Of a stretch of 64,000 nucleotides of DNA, positions 18,277-26,446 are shown in pieces (the first letter of the stretch is position 1; each line of letters begins with the position of its first letter). Under the pieces are notes generated by a model. It did no database searches, was not told the DNA's origin, and saw only the letters and a program-made list of their open reading frames with translations. The translations under genes and the position numbers were made by a program. The DNA is from Bacillus andreraoultii (GTDB lineage: Bacteria; Bacillota; Bacilli; Bacillales; Caldibacillaceae): assembly GCF_001244735.1 (NCBI RefSeq), contig NZ_LN868937.1, positions 534,554-598,553 on the forward strand, written 5' to 3'.

Positions 18277-19773
18277 TTGCTATTTATCCAAAAAAACAAT
18301 GAACTACTTCCCCAGCTGCTTGCAAAAGATGAGCGAAATATGCTTGTTAAAATTAGTGATATCGATGTAGTCCATCCATTACCCATTGACGAAAACTACC
18401 CATTTAATACCGATATGCGAAAATTTTTATCCGGACGACAGTTGTTACTTGACGAGATTCCTTTTTCACTTGAAGAATTACACGATCATTATCAACACGG
18501 ATATATTCACTATCAAAAGGGCGTACATCTAGACGGTAAAATATATCGTTGTGAAAGATGTCATAATCGCGACCCCGCCTTATTCTCCTCGTTCATTTGT
18601 TCACGTTGTAAAAGCTATTGCACGTATTGTCGGAAATGCATCATGATGGGACGTGTTAGTCAATGTACGCCATTAATTACTTGGACAGGACCGAATCCCC
18701 AATATACGTATGAAAATTCATTACGGTGGGATGGTGAACTATCCTCGTCACAAAAAGAAGCATCAGACAAAATAAAAGAAGCTATCCAAGAAAATAAGGA
18801 CCTTCTCGTATGGGCGGTTTGTGGTGCAGGGAAAACAGAGATGCTCTTCCATGGTATTGAGGAGGCGCTGCGACTTGGAAAGCGGACGGCCATTGCTACT
18901 CCTCGAACCGACGTCGTCCTTGAATTAACTCCCCGTTTGCAACATGTATTTCCTGAAGTTTCAATTTCCTCCTTATATGGTGGGAGCAAGGACCACCATC
19001 GGTATAGTCAGCTCGTCGTTGCAACAACTCACCAATTATTACGATTCCATCAAGCGTTTGACTGTTTAATTATTGATGAAGTAGATGCTTTCCCGTATTC
19101 TGCTGATGAAATGTTACAACATGCTGCAGAAAAGGCAAGAAAGCAAGATGGGTCAATGATCTTTTTAACAGCGACTCCGAAAGAACAATGGCAAAAAGAG
19201 TGTTACCGCGGCCAGAGAAATTGCGTTATTTTACCAGCGAGATTCCATCGCCATTCATTACCAATTCCAAAATTTACTTGGTGTGGTGATTGGCGAAAAG
19301 AGATTAAAAAAAGTCGGATTCCAAACCCTGTTCTCCGTTGGTTTAAGGAAAGATTAGAAACGAATAAACAAGCCTTATTATTTTTCCCCCATATCGAATT
19401 AATGGAGCAAGCCCTTCCTCTTTTTCGGAAACTGGATTCGAATATACAAGCCGTTCATTCTGAAGATCCGAATCGGAAAGAAAAAGTACAAAATATGCGA
19501 AAGGGCAGTACACAAATCCTATTAACGACAACCATTTTAGAAAGAGGAGTGACGTTTCCAAATATTGATGTGGCAGTTGTTGGAGCGGAAGACGGAATTT
19601 TTACAGAAAGTGCTTTAGTGCAAATTGCTGGTCGCGTGGGGAGAAGTCCACAATACCCGACAGGTGACATTACCTTTTTTCATTATGGAAAAACGCGTGC
19701 GATGGTCCGTGCCCGTGAACAGTTGGTAAGGATGAACCGGGAAGCGAGGAGGGAAGGCTTAATTGATGGGTAA
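18277..19773 (+). CDS. comFA: competence DNA-uptake helicase ComFA
   Basis: Superfamily 2 ATPase that helps pull single-stranded DNA across the membrane during transformation. Four CxxC pairs (CERCHN, CSRCKSYCTYCRKC, near residues 90-120) form the zinc-binding module typical of ComFA. Walker A AVCGAGKTEM lies near 180, the DEAD-type box IIDEVDAFPY near 266, motif III LTATP near 298, and helicase motifs TTTILERGVTFPN and QIAGRVGRSP at the C-terminal lobe. 498 residues. TTG start behind AGGAGGGG. comFC follows; the small comFB found between them in B. subtilis is absent. Confidence 0.94.
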   Translation: MLFIQKNNELLPQLLAKDERNMLVKISDIDVVHPLPIDENYPFNTDMRKFLSGRQLLLDEIPFSLEELHDHYQHGYIHYQKGVHLDGKIYRCERCHNRDPALFSSFICSRCKSYCTYCRKCIMMGRVSQCTPLITWTGPNPQYTYENSLRWDGELSSSQKEASDKIKEAIQENKDLLVWAVCGAGKTEMLFHGIEEALRLGKRTAIATPRTDVVLELTPRLQHVFPEVSISSLYGGSKDHHRYSQLVVATTHQLLRFHQAFDCLIIDEVDAFPYSADEMLQHAAEKARKQDGSMIFLTATPKEQWQKECYRGQRNCVILPARFHRHSLPIPKFTWCGDWRKEIKKSRIPNPVLRWFKERLETNKQALLFFPHIELMEQALPLFRKLDSNIQAVHSEDPNRKEKVQNMRKGSTQILLTTTILERGVTFPNIDVAVVGAEDGIFTESALVQIAGRVGRSPQYPTGDITFFHYGKTRAMVRAREQLVRMNREARREGLIDG

Positions 19774-19980
19774 GGAGATGTTCTCATTAAAAAGATCATT
19801 TTGTGGGTGAAATTACGGATATTTTCAGGCTTTCACTCATGAATGAATCGTTCGTTTTAGGAACAACTCATTGAACGGAAAATCGATAAATTGTCGGAAT
19901 TACACTCATACATCGGCCAATCCAATTTTCGAATTTTACTTATAATCATCTGCTTTGTCAACATTCGGAGGTGCGCAGTA

Positions 19981-20703
19981 TTGAACTTTTTTAAATCTGA
20001 CCTTTGTCTACTATGTTCAAATACAATAACTAGAACAATCGGTTGGACCACACTCCTACTTGGATTGGAGAAGACACTGTTATGTGAAAAATGTCAAGGA
20101 CAACTGCAACGAATCCAAGGTGAGATTTGTCAAATTTGCAGTCGCCCACTAGATAAACTAGACCCACAATTTCGAATTGGTCACCATTGCCTTGACTGTA
20201 CGAATTGGGAAAAATCAAGCCGGTGGAAAAATGTTCTAGAGAAAAACTACTCACTATATGAATATAATGACTTTATGACTGAAGTAATTGCCCGGTTTAA
20301 ATATAGGGGAGATTATGCCATTGCAAAAGTATTTTCGGCGTCTATCTCCGAGCAAATACAAAAAATAGAGTATGATCTACTCGTCCCGATACCGTTAAGT
20401 GAGGAGCGGCTTTATGAACGTGGGTTTAATCAAGCAGAAAGTTTAATTATCGAGGCAGGATTTGCGCCAACAAACTTACTTACAAGAGTCCACACGGAAA
20501 AGCAATCAAAAAAGACGCGAAATGAACGAATTCATCTTCCACAAGTTTTTCAAATTGCGCAAACAAGCCAACCGATAAGACAAAAACGAATTCTCCTCAT
20601 AGACGATGTGTACACGACAGGTTCCACACTCCGCCATGCAGCAGAACGTTTAAAACAAGCAGGTGCAAAGTCAATCAAATCATTAACTTTAGCAAGAGGA
20701 TAG
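19981..20703 (+). CDS. comFC: competence protein ComFC
   Basis: Phosphoribosyltransferase-like protein needed for transformation, often complexed with ComFA. The N-terminus has four CxxC pairs (CLLCSN, CEKC, CQICSRP, CLDC), and the C-terminal half has the PRPP-binding loop LLIDDVYTTGSTLRHA. The TTG at 19981 is chosen because GGAGGTG lies seven bases upstream. The longer frame from 19891 has no such site and adds a hydrophobic stretch not typical for the family. 240 residues. Confidence 0.92.
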   Translation: MNFFKSDLCLLCSNTITRTIGWTTLLLGLEKTLLCEKCQGQLQRIQGEICQICSRPLDKLDPQFRIGHHCLDCTNWEKSSRWKNVLEKNYSLYEYNDFMTEVIARFKYRGDYAIAKVFSASISEQIQKIEYDLLVPIPLSEERLYERGFNQAESLIIEAGFAPTNLLTRVHTEKQSKKTRNERIHLPQVFQIAQTSQPIRQKRILLIDDVYTTGSTLRHAAERLKQAGAKSIKSLTLARG

Positions 20704-20815
20704 ATTTACGCCTTTACAAAAGAATATTCACAATTACACGTTAAAATAACGAAAAACTATCAAACTTTCACATTTTTAACCGAAAAGTATAGTAGTGTAT
20801 GAAAGTCTCTTAAGA

Positions 20816-20843
20816 TTTGTTTCTTAAGTTCTCGTTGTATAAT
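20816..20843 (+). promoter_or_regulatory. promoter of the yvyF-flgM operon
   Basis: TTTGTT/TTGTTT with a perfect TATAAT at 20838-20843 (15-16 bp spacing), about 38 bp before yvyF. Confidence 0.5.
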
Positions 20844-20881
20844 AGACATAGATAGTTACCAACAGAAAGGATGAGCAGAAA

Positions 20882-21304
20882 ATGGATTTAGTCAATTGTA
20901 CGAATTGTGGTTCGATTTATGTGAAAAATCCCATACGTGATATTTGTGATAAATGTTATAAAGAAGAAGAACAAGCTTTTGACAAGGTTAATTCCTTCTT
21001 AAAGCAAAGACAAAATCGAACCGCCTCTATGATTCAAGTAGTCGAAGAAACCGGTGTTGAGGAAGATTTAATTTTGAAATTTATTCGTAAAGGTCGAATT
21101 CGTTTAGTTAACTTCCCTAATCTTGGATATCCTTGCGAAAAATGTGGAAAACCTATTCAACGAGGTAGACTTTGTGATCGTTGTGCGAAGGAATTTAAAA
21201 GCGAGTTAGAAGTATTTGAACAAGAGCAGGAACGACAAAAGGAGATTGCTGAGAGGCAAGTAACTTATCATGCGATTGATGAAAAATATCGAGGAAAACG
21301 ATAA
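20882..21304 (+). CDS. yvyF: flagellar operon protein YvyF
   Basis: A 140-residue protein with paired cysteines at both ends of its central helix-turn-helix-like segment: CTNCGSIY, CDKCY, CEKCGKPI and CDRC. It matches the YvyF family found at the head of the flgM operon in Bacillus. The segment SMIQVVEETGVEEDLILKFIRKGRI resembles a DNA-binding helix pair. The function is not well defined. First gene of the operon, with a GAAAGGATG ribosome binding site; flgM follows. Confidence 0.85.
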   Translation: MDLVNCTNCGSIYVKNPIRDICDKCYKEEEQAFDKVNSFLKQRQNRTASMIQVVEETGVEEDLILKFIRKGRIRLVNFPNLGYPCEKCGKPIQRGRLCDRCAKEFKSELEVFEQEQERQKEIAERQVTYHAIDEKYRGKR

Positions 21305-21390
21305 AAAGAGTAAAATAATATTAAACAAATTCAGGATAAGGTCGATATAAAATATAGTAAAACTGTTCGATGGAAAGAGAGGAATTCAAA

Positions 21391-21654
21391 GTGAAGATAA
21401 CTAATTATGGTCCATCGGGTTTGAATCCGTATAAACGTGAATTTCAAAAAGCTGAAACGGTGAAAAAAAGTGTTGGAAAGACGAACGATCAAATCGAAAT
21501 TTCATCTGAAGCATTAAAATTACAACAGAAGTCTGATCCAGCCCGCCAAGCAAAAATTGCAGAAATTAAAGAACAAGTTCAAAACGGTACGTATAAAATT
21601 GACCATCAAGAATTAGCGAAAAGTATATACAATTACTATATGAAAAAACAATAA
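21391..21654 (+). CDS. flgM: anti-sigma-D factor FlgM
   Basis: Inhibitor of sigma-D; it is exported through the completed hook to release late flagellar transcription. Starting at GTG 21391 gives MKITNYGPSGLNPY, the usual FlgM N-terminus; the ATG at 21370 would prepend seven unrelated residues. IEISSEALKLQ and the C-terminal sigma-binding helices (ARQAKIAEIKEQVQNGTYKI, LAKSIYNYY) are clear. 87 residues. Confidence 0.92.
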   Translation: MKITNYGPSGLNPYKREFQKAETVKKSVGKTNDQIEISSEALKLQQKSDPARQAKIAEIKEQVQNGTYKIDHQELAKSIYNYYMKKQ

Positions 21655-21691
21655 ATTAGGATCGGAATAAGATAGAAAATAGGTGAGGGCG

Positions 21692-22183
21692 ATGAAGTTT
21701 GATTCATTAATACGAATACTAGAAAAACAACTGAAATTATATACAAGCTTATACGAAATAGCTATAAGTAAAGTAGATGTCATTAAAGGAAACGATATTT
21801 CAACCCTCAACCAAATGATGAATAATGAACAAAAACATATTACAGCTATTACAGCGTTGGAAAATGAACGGATAAAAGAGTTACAACAATTATTCCAAAC
21901 AAGCTCTGGGTCGCAACCAACGATGAGCGAATGTATTGAAAAGGCTGATATTGAACAAAAATTAATATTAGAAGATTTATATAAAAATCTGACGGATCTT
22001 TTACAAAAAATCAAGGAACAAAATGAATTAAACCAAGAGTTAATTCAACAATCGCTGCAATTTGTCAATTATTCATTAGATTTATTCCAACCGAGAACAA
22101 AATCAATTAATTATGGGCCGCCATCGGGTAATAAAAAAGCAACCCCTATTGGTTCTCGTTCCATTTTTAACTCACAAGCATAG
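21692..22183 (+). CDS. flgN: flagellar export chaperone FlgN (YvyG)
   Basis: A mostly helical protein of 163 residues (long amphipathic helices, Gln/Glu/Leu-rich) between flgM and flgK, the position of the FlgN chaperone that escorts hook-junction proteins FlgK and FlgL. The C-terminal NYGPPSGNKK segment is conserved in Bacillus YvyG. Start ATG 21692 after AGGTGAGGG; a GTG at 21683 would put the start inside that site. Confidence 0.85.
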   Translation: MKFDSLIRILEKQLKLYTSLYEIAISKVDVIKGNDISTLNQMMNNEQKHITAITALENERIKELQQLFQTSSGSQPTMSECIEKADIEQKLILEDLYKNLTDLLQKIKEQNELNQELIQQSLQFVNYSLDLFQPRTKSINYGPPSGNKKATPIGSRSIFNSQA

Positions 22184-22221
22184 AAAGAGTACAACCTCTT
22201 TATGAACGGAGGATAATATAG

Positions 22222-23805
22222 ATGGTTTCCACATTTCATGGATTAGAAACAGCAAAACGCGGGATGACTACTCAACAATCTGCACTCTATACAACAGGAC
22301 ATAATATATCAAATGCAAATACACCAGGTTATACAAGACAACGAGTGAATTTTCGTACATCTGAACCATTTCCTGGCAACGGGCTGAACCGTGCACAAAT
22401 TCCAGGACAGATGGGGACAGGTGTAGAAGCAGGTACAATTGAACGTGTCCGCGAAAGTTTTCTTGATCTTCAATATCGCACAGAGAATACAAAATTAGGC
22501 TACTACAGTTCATTAAGTAGTTCTCTTGCGAAAATGGAAGATATTATGAATGAACCAAGTGATAGTGGTTTACAAAGTGTTATAAGTCAATTTTGGAACT
22601 CGCTACAAGATTTAGCCGACCATCCCGAAAATCTTGGTGCCCGCCAAGTTGTCGCTTCACGGGGAGAAATGTTGGCAGATACATTCAATTATTATTACAA
22701 CTCACTTGATCGAATTAAAAGTGACCTTGGCAGTGAAATCGATGTAACAGTAAAAAATATTAACACAATTGTTTCGCAAATCGATGAACTAAATAAACAA
22801 ATTGCTAGTGTTGAACCACATGGGTTGCTTCCAAATGACTTATATGATAAACGGGACTTACTTGTTGACCAATTGTCGAGTCTTGTGAATATAAAAGTAA
22901 CGACAGAAAAACCTGATCATTATGGTCAACCAGCTCCAACAGCACAAGGTTACTATCAAATTGAGTTAGTTCAAAAAGATGGAACTTCTTTTGGCTCGAA
23001 AGCAATGTTACTCTCGGTTGATAAAGGGACAGGTAACTCAACTATCAATAAATTAACGGTAACAGGTGAAAATACAGCAGATGCGCCACTAAAAGGGAAT
23101 GTAAGTTCAGTAAAAGTTGGCAACCAAGAACTTGATGAATTTAACTTCACTGGACGGCTCGCAGGTCTCATTGAAAGCTATGGGTATAAAGATCAAGGAA
23201 CTGATAAAGGATATTACCCACAAATGCTTGAAAAACTAAACAAACTAGCCTATGCTTATGCCAGCGAATTTAATGAAATTCATCGGAATGGCTATGGATT
23301 AAATAGTGACCAAAAGGCAGGCAATTTCTTTGATATCGGTTCAAGTACATCATTTGATAAAAATATTAATTATGCGCAAATCATTAAAGTAAGCGATGAT
23401 GTAAAAAAAGATCCAGCAAAAATCGCTGCATCCGGAGATCCAGGTAGTAACTCTGGTAATAATCAAAATGCATTTTTACTTTCAAAAATAAAGTCAAAGG
23501 ATTTTAGTGAATATTCCGCTTCACTTCCAGACGACATGTCAGGAACATTTGATTTCTATTATGCCGCGATGATTGGTGACCTTGGGGTTTCTGCTCAAAG
23601 TGCGAATAAAAATAGAGATAATGTCCAGGTGTTAGTTGATTCTGTTGAAAACAACCGTCAATCTGTTAGCGGTGTTTTACTAGATGAAGAAATGACAAAT
23701 TTAATTATGTTTCAACATGCTTATAATGCATCAGCACGAATGATTAATGTCATTGATGAAATGTTAGATAAAGTTATTAACGGTATGGGCGTAGTCGGCC
23801 GATAA
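22222..23805 (+). CDS. flgK: flagellar hook-filament junction protein FlgK
   Basis: HAP1, first hook-filament junction protein. The N-terminal rod-type signature FHGLETAKRGMTTQQSAL and HNISNANTPGYTRQRVNF, and the C-terminal DEEMTNLIMFQHAYNASAR helix that packs in the D0 layer, are both complete. 527 residues, with the expected variable middle. Followed by flgL after 69 bp; both are exported by the flagellar type III apparatus. Confidence 0.96.
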   Translation: MVSTFHGLETAKRGMTTQQSALYTTGHNISNANTPGYTRQRVNFRTSEPFPGNGLNRAQIPGQMGTGVEAGTIERVRESFLDLQYRTENTKLGYYSSLSSSLAKMEDIMNEPSDSGLQSVISQFWNSLQDLADHPENLGARQVVASRGEMLADTFNYYYNSLDRIKSDLGSEIDVTVKNINTIVSQIDELNKQIASVEPHGLLPNDLYDKRDLLVDQLSSLVNIKVTTEKPDHYGQPAPTAQGYYQIELVQKDGTSFGSKAMLLSVDKGTGNSTINKLTVTGENTADAPLKGNVSSVKVGNQELDEFNFTGRLAGLIESYGYKDQGTDKGYYPQMLEKLNKLAYAYASEFNEIHRNGYGLNSDQKAGNFFDIGSSTSFDKNINYAQIIKVSDDVKKDPAKIAASGDPGSNSGNNQNAFLLSKIKSKDFSEYSASLPDDMSGTFDFYYAAMIGDLGVSAQSANKNRDNVQVLVDSVENNRQSVSGVLLDEEMTNLIMFQHAYNASARMINVIDEMLDKVINGMGVVGR

Positions 23806-23874
23806 TCGATTGTACATGAATTTTAACTTTAATAGAATGTTTCCGACAATACTTTAAACAGAGGCGGTGAAAAC

Positions 23875-24768
23875 ATGCGGGTAACTCAATCCATGTTATC
23901 AAATAATATGTTACGGAACTTAAGTAATAGTTATAATAAAATGGGGAAACTTCAAGACCAGCTAGCAACTCAAAAAAAGATTACTCGACCATCAGATGAT
24001 CCAGTTGTAGCAATGCTTGGACTTGGATATCGAACTGACCTAAATCAAGTACAACAATATACGCGGAACATTAGTGAAGTAAATAATTGGCTTGAATCAA
24101 CAGATGATGCCATTACCCAAGGTGTAAAAGTTCTTCAACGGGTACGAGAACTAACTGTACAAGCATCTAACGGGACATACGAAGAAACCCAACGTGATGC
24201 AATTGCTGTTGAGGTCGAACAATTACGTGACCAATTACAAACAATCGCCGAAACACAAGTCGGTGGGAAATATATTTTTAACGGAGCAAATACGAATCAG
24301 GCACCAAAAGACGGTCAATTCTCTGATGGGGATATTACGATTGAAATTTTTGATGGAATCTCAATGACGGTCAACACAAAAGGAAAAGATTTATTCGGTT
24401 CTGCTCTTAGTGAAAAAGATCAGACAACAGGTGCTGAAGAAGGTACTTTGAATGGTTTGATAAAAATATTAAAAGACCCAACAGCAACGGATGGTCAAAT
24501 CAATGAATATATTGGAAAAATCGATAAAGAAATTGATCGGTTTTTGAAAGTTCAAGCTGAAGTTGGGGCAAAACAAAACCGGGTTGAAATGATGAAAGAT
24601 AGACTCAGTGCTCAAAAAGTGATTTCAACAAGAATACTTTCTGAAAATGAAGACGTCGAAATGGAACAAGTAATTACTGAAATGATCACACAAGAATCAA
24701 TCCACCGGGCAGCGTTGAGTGTCGGTGCAAAAATCATTCAACCATCGCTTATGGACTTTTTAAGATAA
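23875..24768 (+). CDS. flgL: flagellar hook-filament junction protein FlgL
   Basis: HAP3, second junction protein. Flagellin-like N-terminus RVTQSMLSNNMLRNLSNSY followed by QKKITRPSDDPV, and a C-terminal helix MEQVITEMITQESIHRAALS. 297 residues, complete. Ribosome binding site GAGGCGGTG before the ATG. A terminator follows. Confidence 0.95.
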   Translation: MRVTQSMLSNNMLRNLSNSYNKMGKLQDQLATQKKITRPSDDPVVAMLGLGYRTDLNQVQQYTRNISEVNNWLESTDDAITQGVKVLQRVRELTVQASNGTYEETQRDAIAVEVEQLRDQLQTIAETQVGGKYIFNGANTNQAPKDGQFSDGDITIEIFDGISMTVNTKGKDLFGSALSEKDQTTGAEEGTLNGLIKILKDPTATDGQINEYIGKIDKEIDRFLKVQAEVGAKQNRVEMMKDRLSAQKVISTRILSENEDVEMEQVITEMITQESIHRAALSVGAKIIQPSLMDFLR

Positions 24769-24779
24769 ATATAGATGAT

Positions 24780-24811
24780 AAGGAGCTATTCGTTTGGGAT
24801 AGCTTTCTTTT
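24780..24811 (+). terminator. flgL terminator
   Basis: AGCTAT and ATAGCT arms followed by a T-rich run. A further perfect 10-bp inverted repeat, TAGGAAAGTA (24818-24827) and TACTTTCCTA (24843-24852), lies just downstream without a T run. Confidence 0.6.
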
Positions 24812-24987
24812 ATCTACTAGGAAAGTATAAATTATTCAATTTCTACTTTCCTATACGCCCGGCGTAAGTACGGCTCTGCTTTCGTCTAAAGTCTCCAACC
24901 CTGAGTTTTCTTAATGGCTATCCCTTAACTTAAAATAATCACATGATAGTCTCACTAGATTTATTTCATATCATGAGGTGGAAACTG

Positions 24988-25560
24988 ATGAACTTACCAC
25001 AAATACGTCTCGAATCGACATTTGCAAAAATTGGTATCCAAACGGAGAAACCAATTCAAACCATTGAACAACCGAAAGCCATTCAAACGATCGAACAGCC
25101 AAAAGCACAATTATCAATCGAAACTGTACCAGCTCGACTCACAATTGATCAAACGGAAGCATGGGCACAACTTGGCTTTAAAACAATTCCTCGATTAGTG
25201 GAAGAAAATGCACAAAATGGGAAGCAAACTGCTATGGAAGGAATCGCTCGCCGCGTTCGACAAGGTGATGAGTTAATGGAGATAGAATCAGGAATAAACC
25301 CATTTCCTTCTCAGGCAATTGAAAATGGATATAAACCGGAAGCCCAACTTAGCATCGGTTGGATTCCGTCTCATGGCAGTGTGAACATTCATTACCAACC
25401 GGCCGACGTACAAATAAATGCTACACCACAAAAGCCGAACATTGACCTACAAGTTCGAAAACCAATCCACGACTATACCCCAGGAAAGGTAAATATTTAT
25501 TTAGAACAAAAGAACACGCTAAAAATTGATTTTGTTAATTTGTTTACTGAATCGGTATAA
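24988..25560 (+). CDS. yviE: YviE-family protein (DUF6470)
   Basis: A 190-residue protein located between flgL and fliW as in B. subtilis. The start is set at ATG 24988 because GAGGTGG lies just upstream. It has short internal repeats near the N-terminus (two copies of TIEQPKA) and a Gln/Pro/Ile-rich beta-type sequence throughout. Relatives are limited to flagellar operons of Bacillus; the function is not established. Confidence 0.8.
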   Translation: MNLPQIRLESTFAKIGIQTEKPIQTIEQPKAIQTIEQPKAQLSIETVPARLTIDQTEAWAQLGFKTIPRLVEENAQNGKQTAMEGIARRVRQGDELMEIESGINPFPSQAIENGYKPEAQLSIGWIPSHGSVNIHYQPADVQINATPQKPNIDLQVRKPIHDYTPGKVNIYLEQKNTLKIDFVNLFTESV

Positions 25561-25612
25561 TAAAAGTATAATGTCGCACGTCTCATTGCAATATTGATAA
25601 GTAGGTGGAAAC

Positions 25613-26062
25613 ATGATGAACATAAAAACAAAATACCACGGCGAAATGGTAATTAATGAGAAGGAAATCCTTACTTTTGAGAATGGAATTCCGGGTTTTC
25701 TTGATGAAAAGCAATTTATTCTTTTACCGCTCACAGATGATCGTGTTTATTTTGTTTTGCAATCGGTGCAAACAGAAGAACTGACATTTGTTGTGACCGA
25801 TCCATTCCTCTTCTTTCCAGACTATGATTTTAATTTGGAAGATACGGTCGTTAGTCAATTACACATCGAAGCACCAACCGATGTTAAAGTGATGAATATT
25901 TTGACTTTACAAGACCCGTTTGAAAAAACAACAGTCAATCTACAAGCACCAATCGTCATTAATACAAAAAATAATGAAGCCAAACAGGTGATTTTAAATA
26001 ATGAAGCGTACAAAACAAAACATCCATTGTTTAAAAAATCGCCTGCATCGGTAAAGGGGTGA
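25613..26062 (+). CDS. fliW: flagellar assembly factor FliW
   Basis: FliW binds flagellin and, when flagellin is scarce, the translational repressor CsrA, so flagellin output is matched to export. A 149-residue beta-rich protein with the family pattern [19 protein letters not shown] and the [13 protein letters not shown] segment. Start behind AGGTGG. It is adjacent to csrA, with hag next, the standard three-gene regulatory block. Confidence 0.95.
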   Translation: MMNIKTKYHGEMVINEKEILTFENGIPGFLDEKQFILLPLTDDRVYFVLQSVQTEELTFVVTDPFLFFPDYDFNLEDTVVSQLHIEAPTDVKVMNILTLQDPFEKTTVNLQAPIVINTKNNEAKQVILNNEAYKTKHPLFKKSPASVKG

Positions 26063-26066
26063 GCCG

Positions 26067-26297
26067 ATGTTAATTTTAGCGAGAAAAAAGGGTGAAGCCA
26101 TCCAAATCGGCGACGGCATCGAAATCAAAATTGTCTCGATTCAAGGTGATCAAGTAAAGATCGGCATCGAAGCACCGAAAGAAGTAGAAGTCTATCGAAA
26201 AGAAATCTTCGAGCAAATTCAAGCAGAAAATAAACTCGCAGCGGCAATTCCAGCAAACCTAATTAATTTGGTAAAAAATACCGGAACAAAATCATAA
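26067..26297 (+). CDS. csrA: translational repressor CsrA
   Basis: RNA-binding repressor of hag translation. [20 protein letters not shown], the [18 protein letters not shown] core and the RNA-contacting VYR residues are present. 76 residues. The ribosome binding site GGGGTGA overlaps the end of fliW (4-bp gap), implying coupled translation. Confidence 0.96.
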   Translation: MLILARKKGEAIQIGDGIEIKIVSIQGDQVKIGIEAPKEVEVYRKEIFEQIQAENKLAAAIPANLINLVKNTGTKS

Positions 26298-26306
26298 CTT
26301 TTTTAA

Positions 26307-26334
26307 ACGAAAGGCTAAACACCTTTCGTTTTTT
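26307..26334 (+). terminator. csrA terminator overlapping the hag promoter
   Basis: ACGAAAGG (26307-26314) and CCTTTCGT (26322-26329) followed by a T run. The loop contains the TAAA -35 element of the hag promoter. Confidence 0.85.
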
Positions 26335-26342
26335 GTCGATAT
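26316..26342 (+). promoter_or_regulatory. sigma-D promoter of hag
   Basis: TAAA (26316-26319), exactly 15 bp, then GTCGATAT (26335-26342), one base off the sigma-D consensus GCCGATAT. This is where the flagellin promoter is expected. Confidence 0.9.
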
Positions 26343-26348
26343 AAGGAA

Positions 26349-26446
26349 TGTAAGGGCGAACGAGGGCTGCAGACCTTTGAACCCCTGAAAAAACTTTGGG
26401 CCCACAAGGAAGTGAGCCAACAAAATTCAAGGAGGAATATTTTATT
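26349..26446 (+). promoter_or_regulatory. hag leader with CsrA-type GGA sites
   Basis: The untranslated leader carries GGA motifs in CACAAGGAAGTG (GGA at 26408) and in the ribosome binding site AAGGAGGA (26429-26436). In B. subtilis CsrA blocks hag translation by binding one upstream GGA site and one overlapping the Shine-Dalgarno; the same two-site layout is visible here. Confidence 0.6.
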
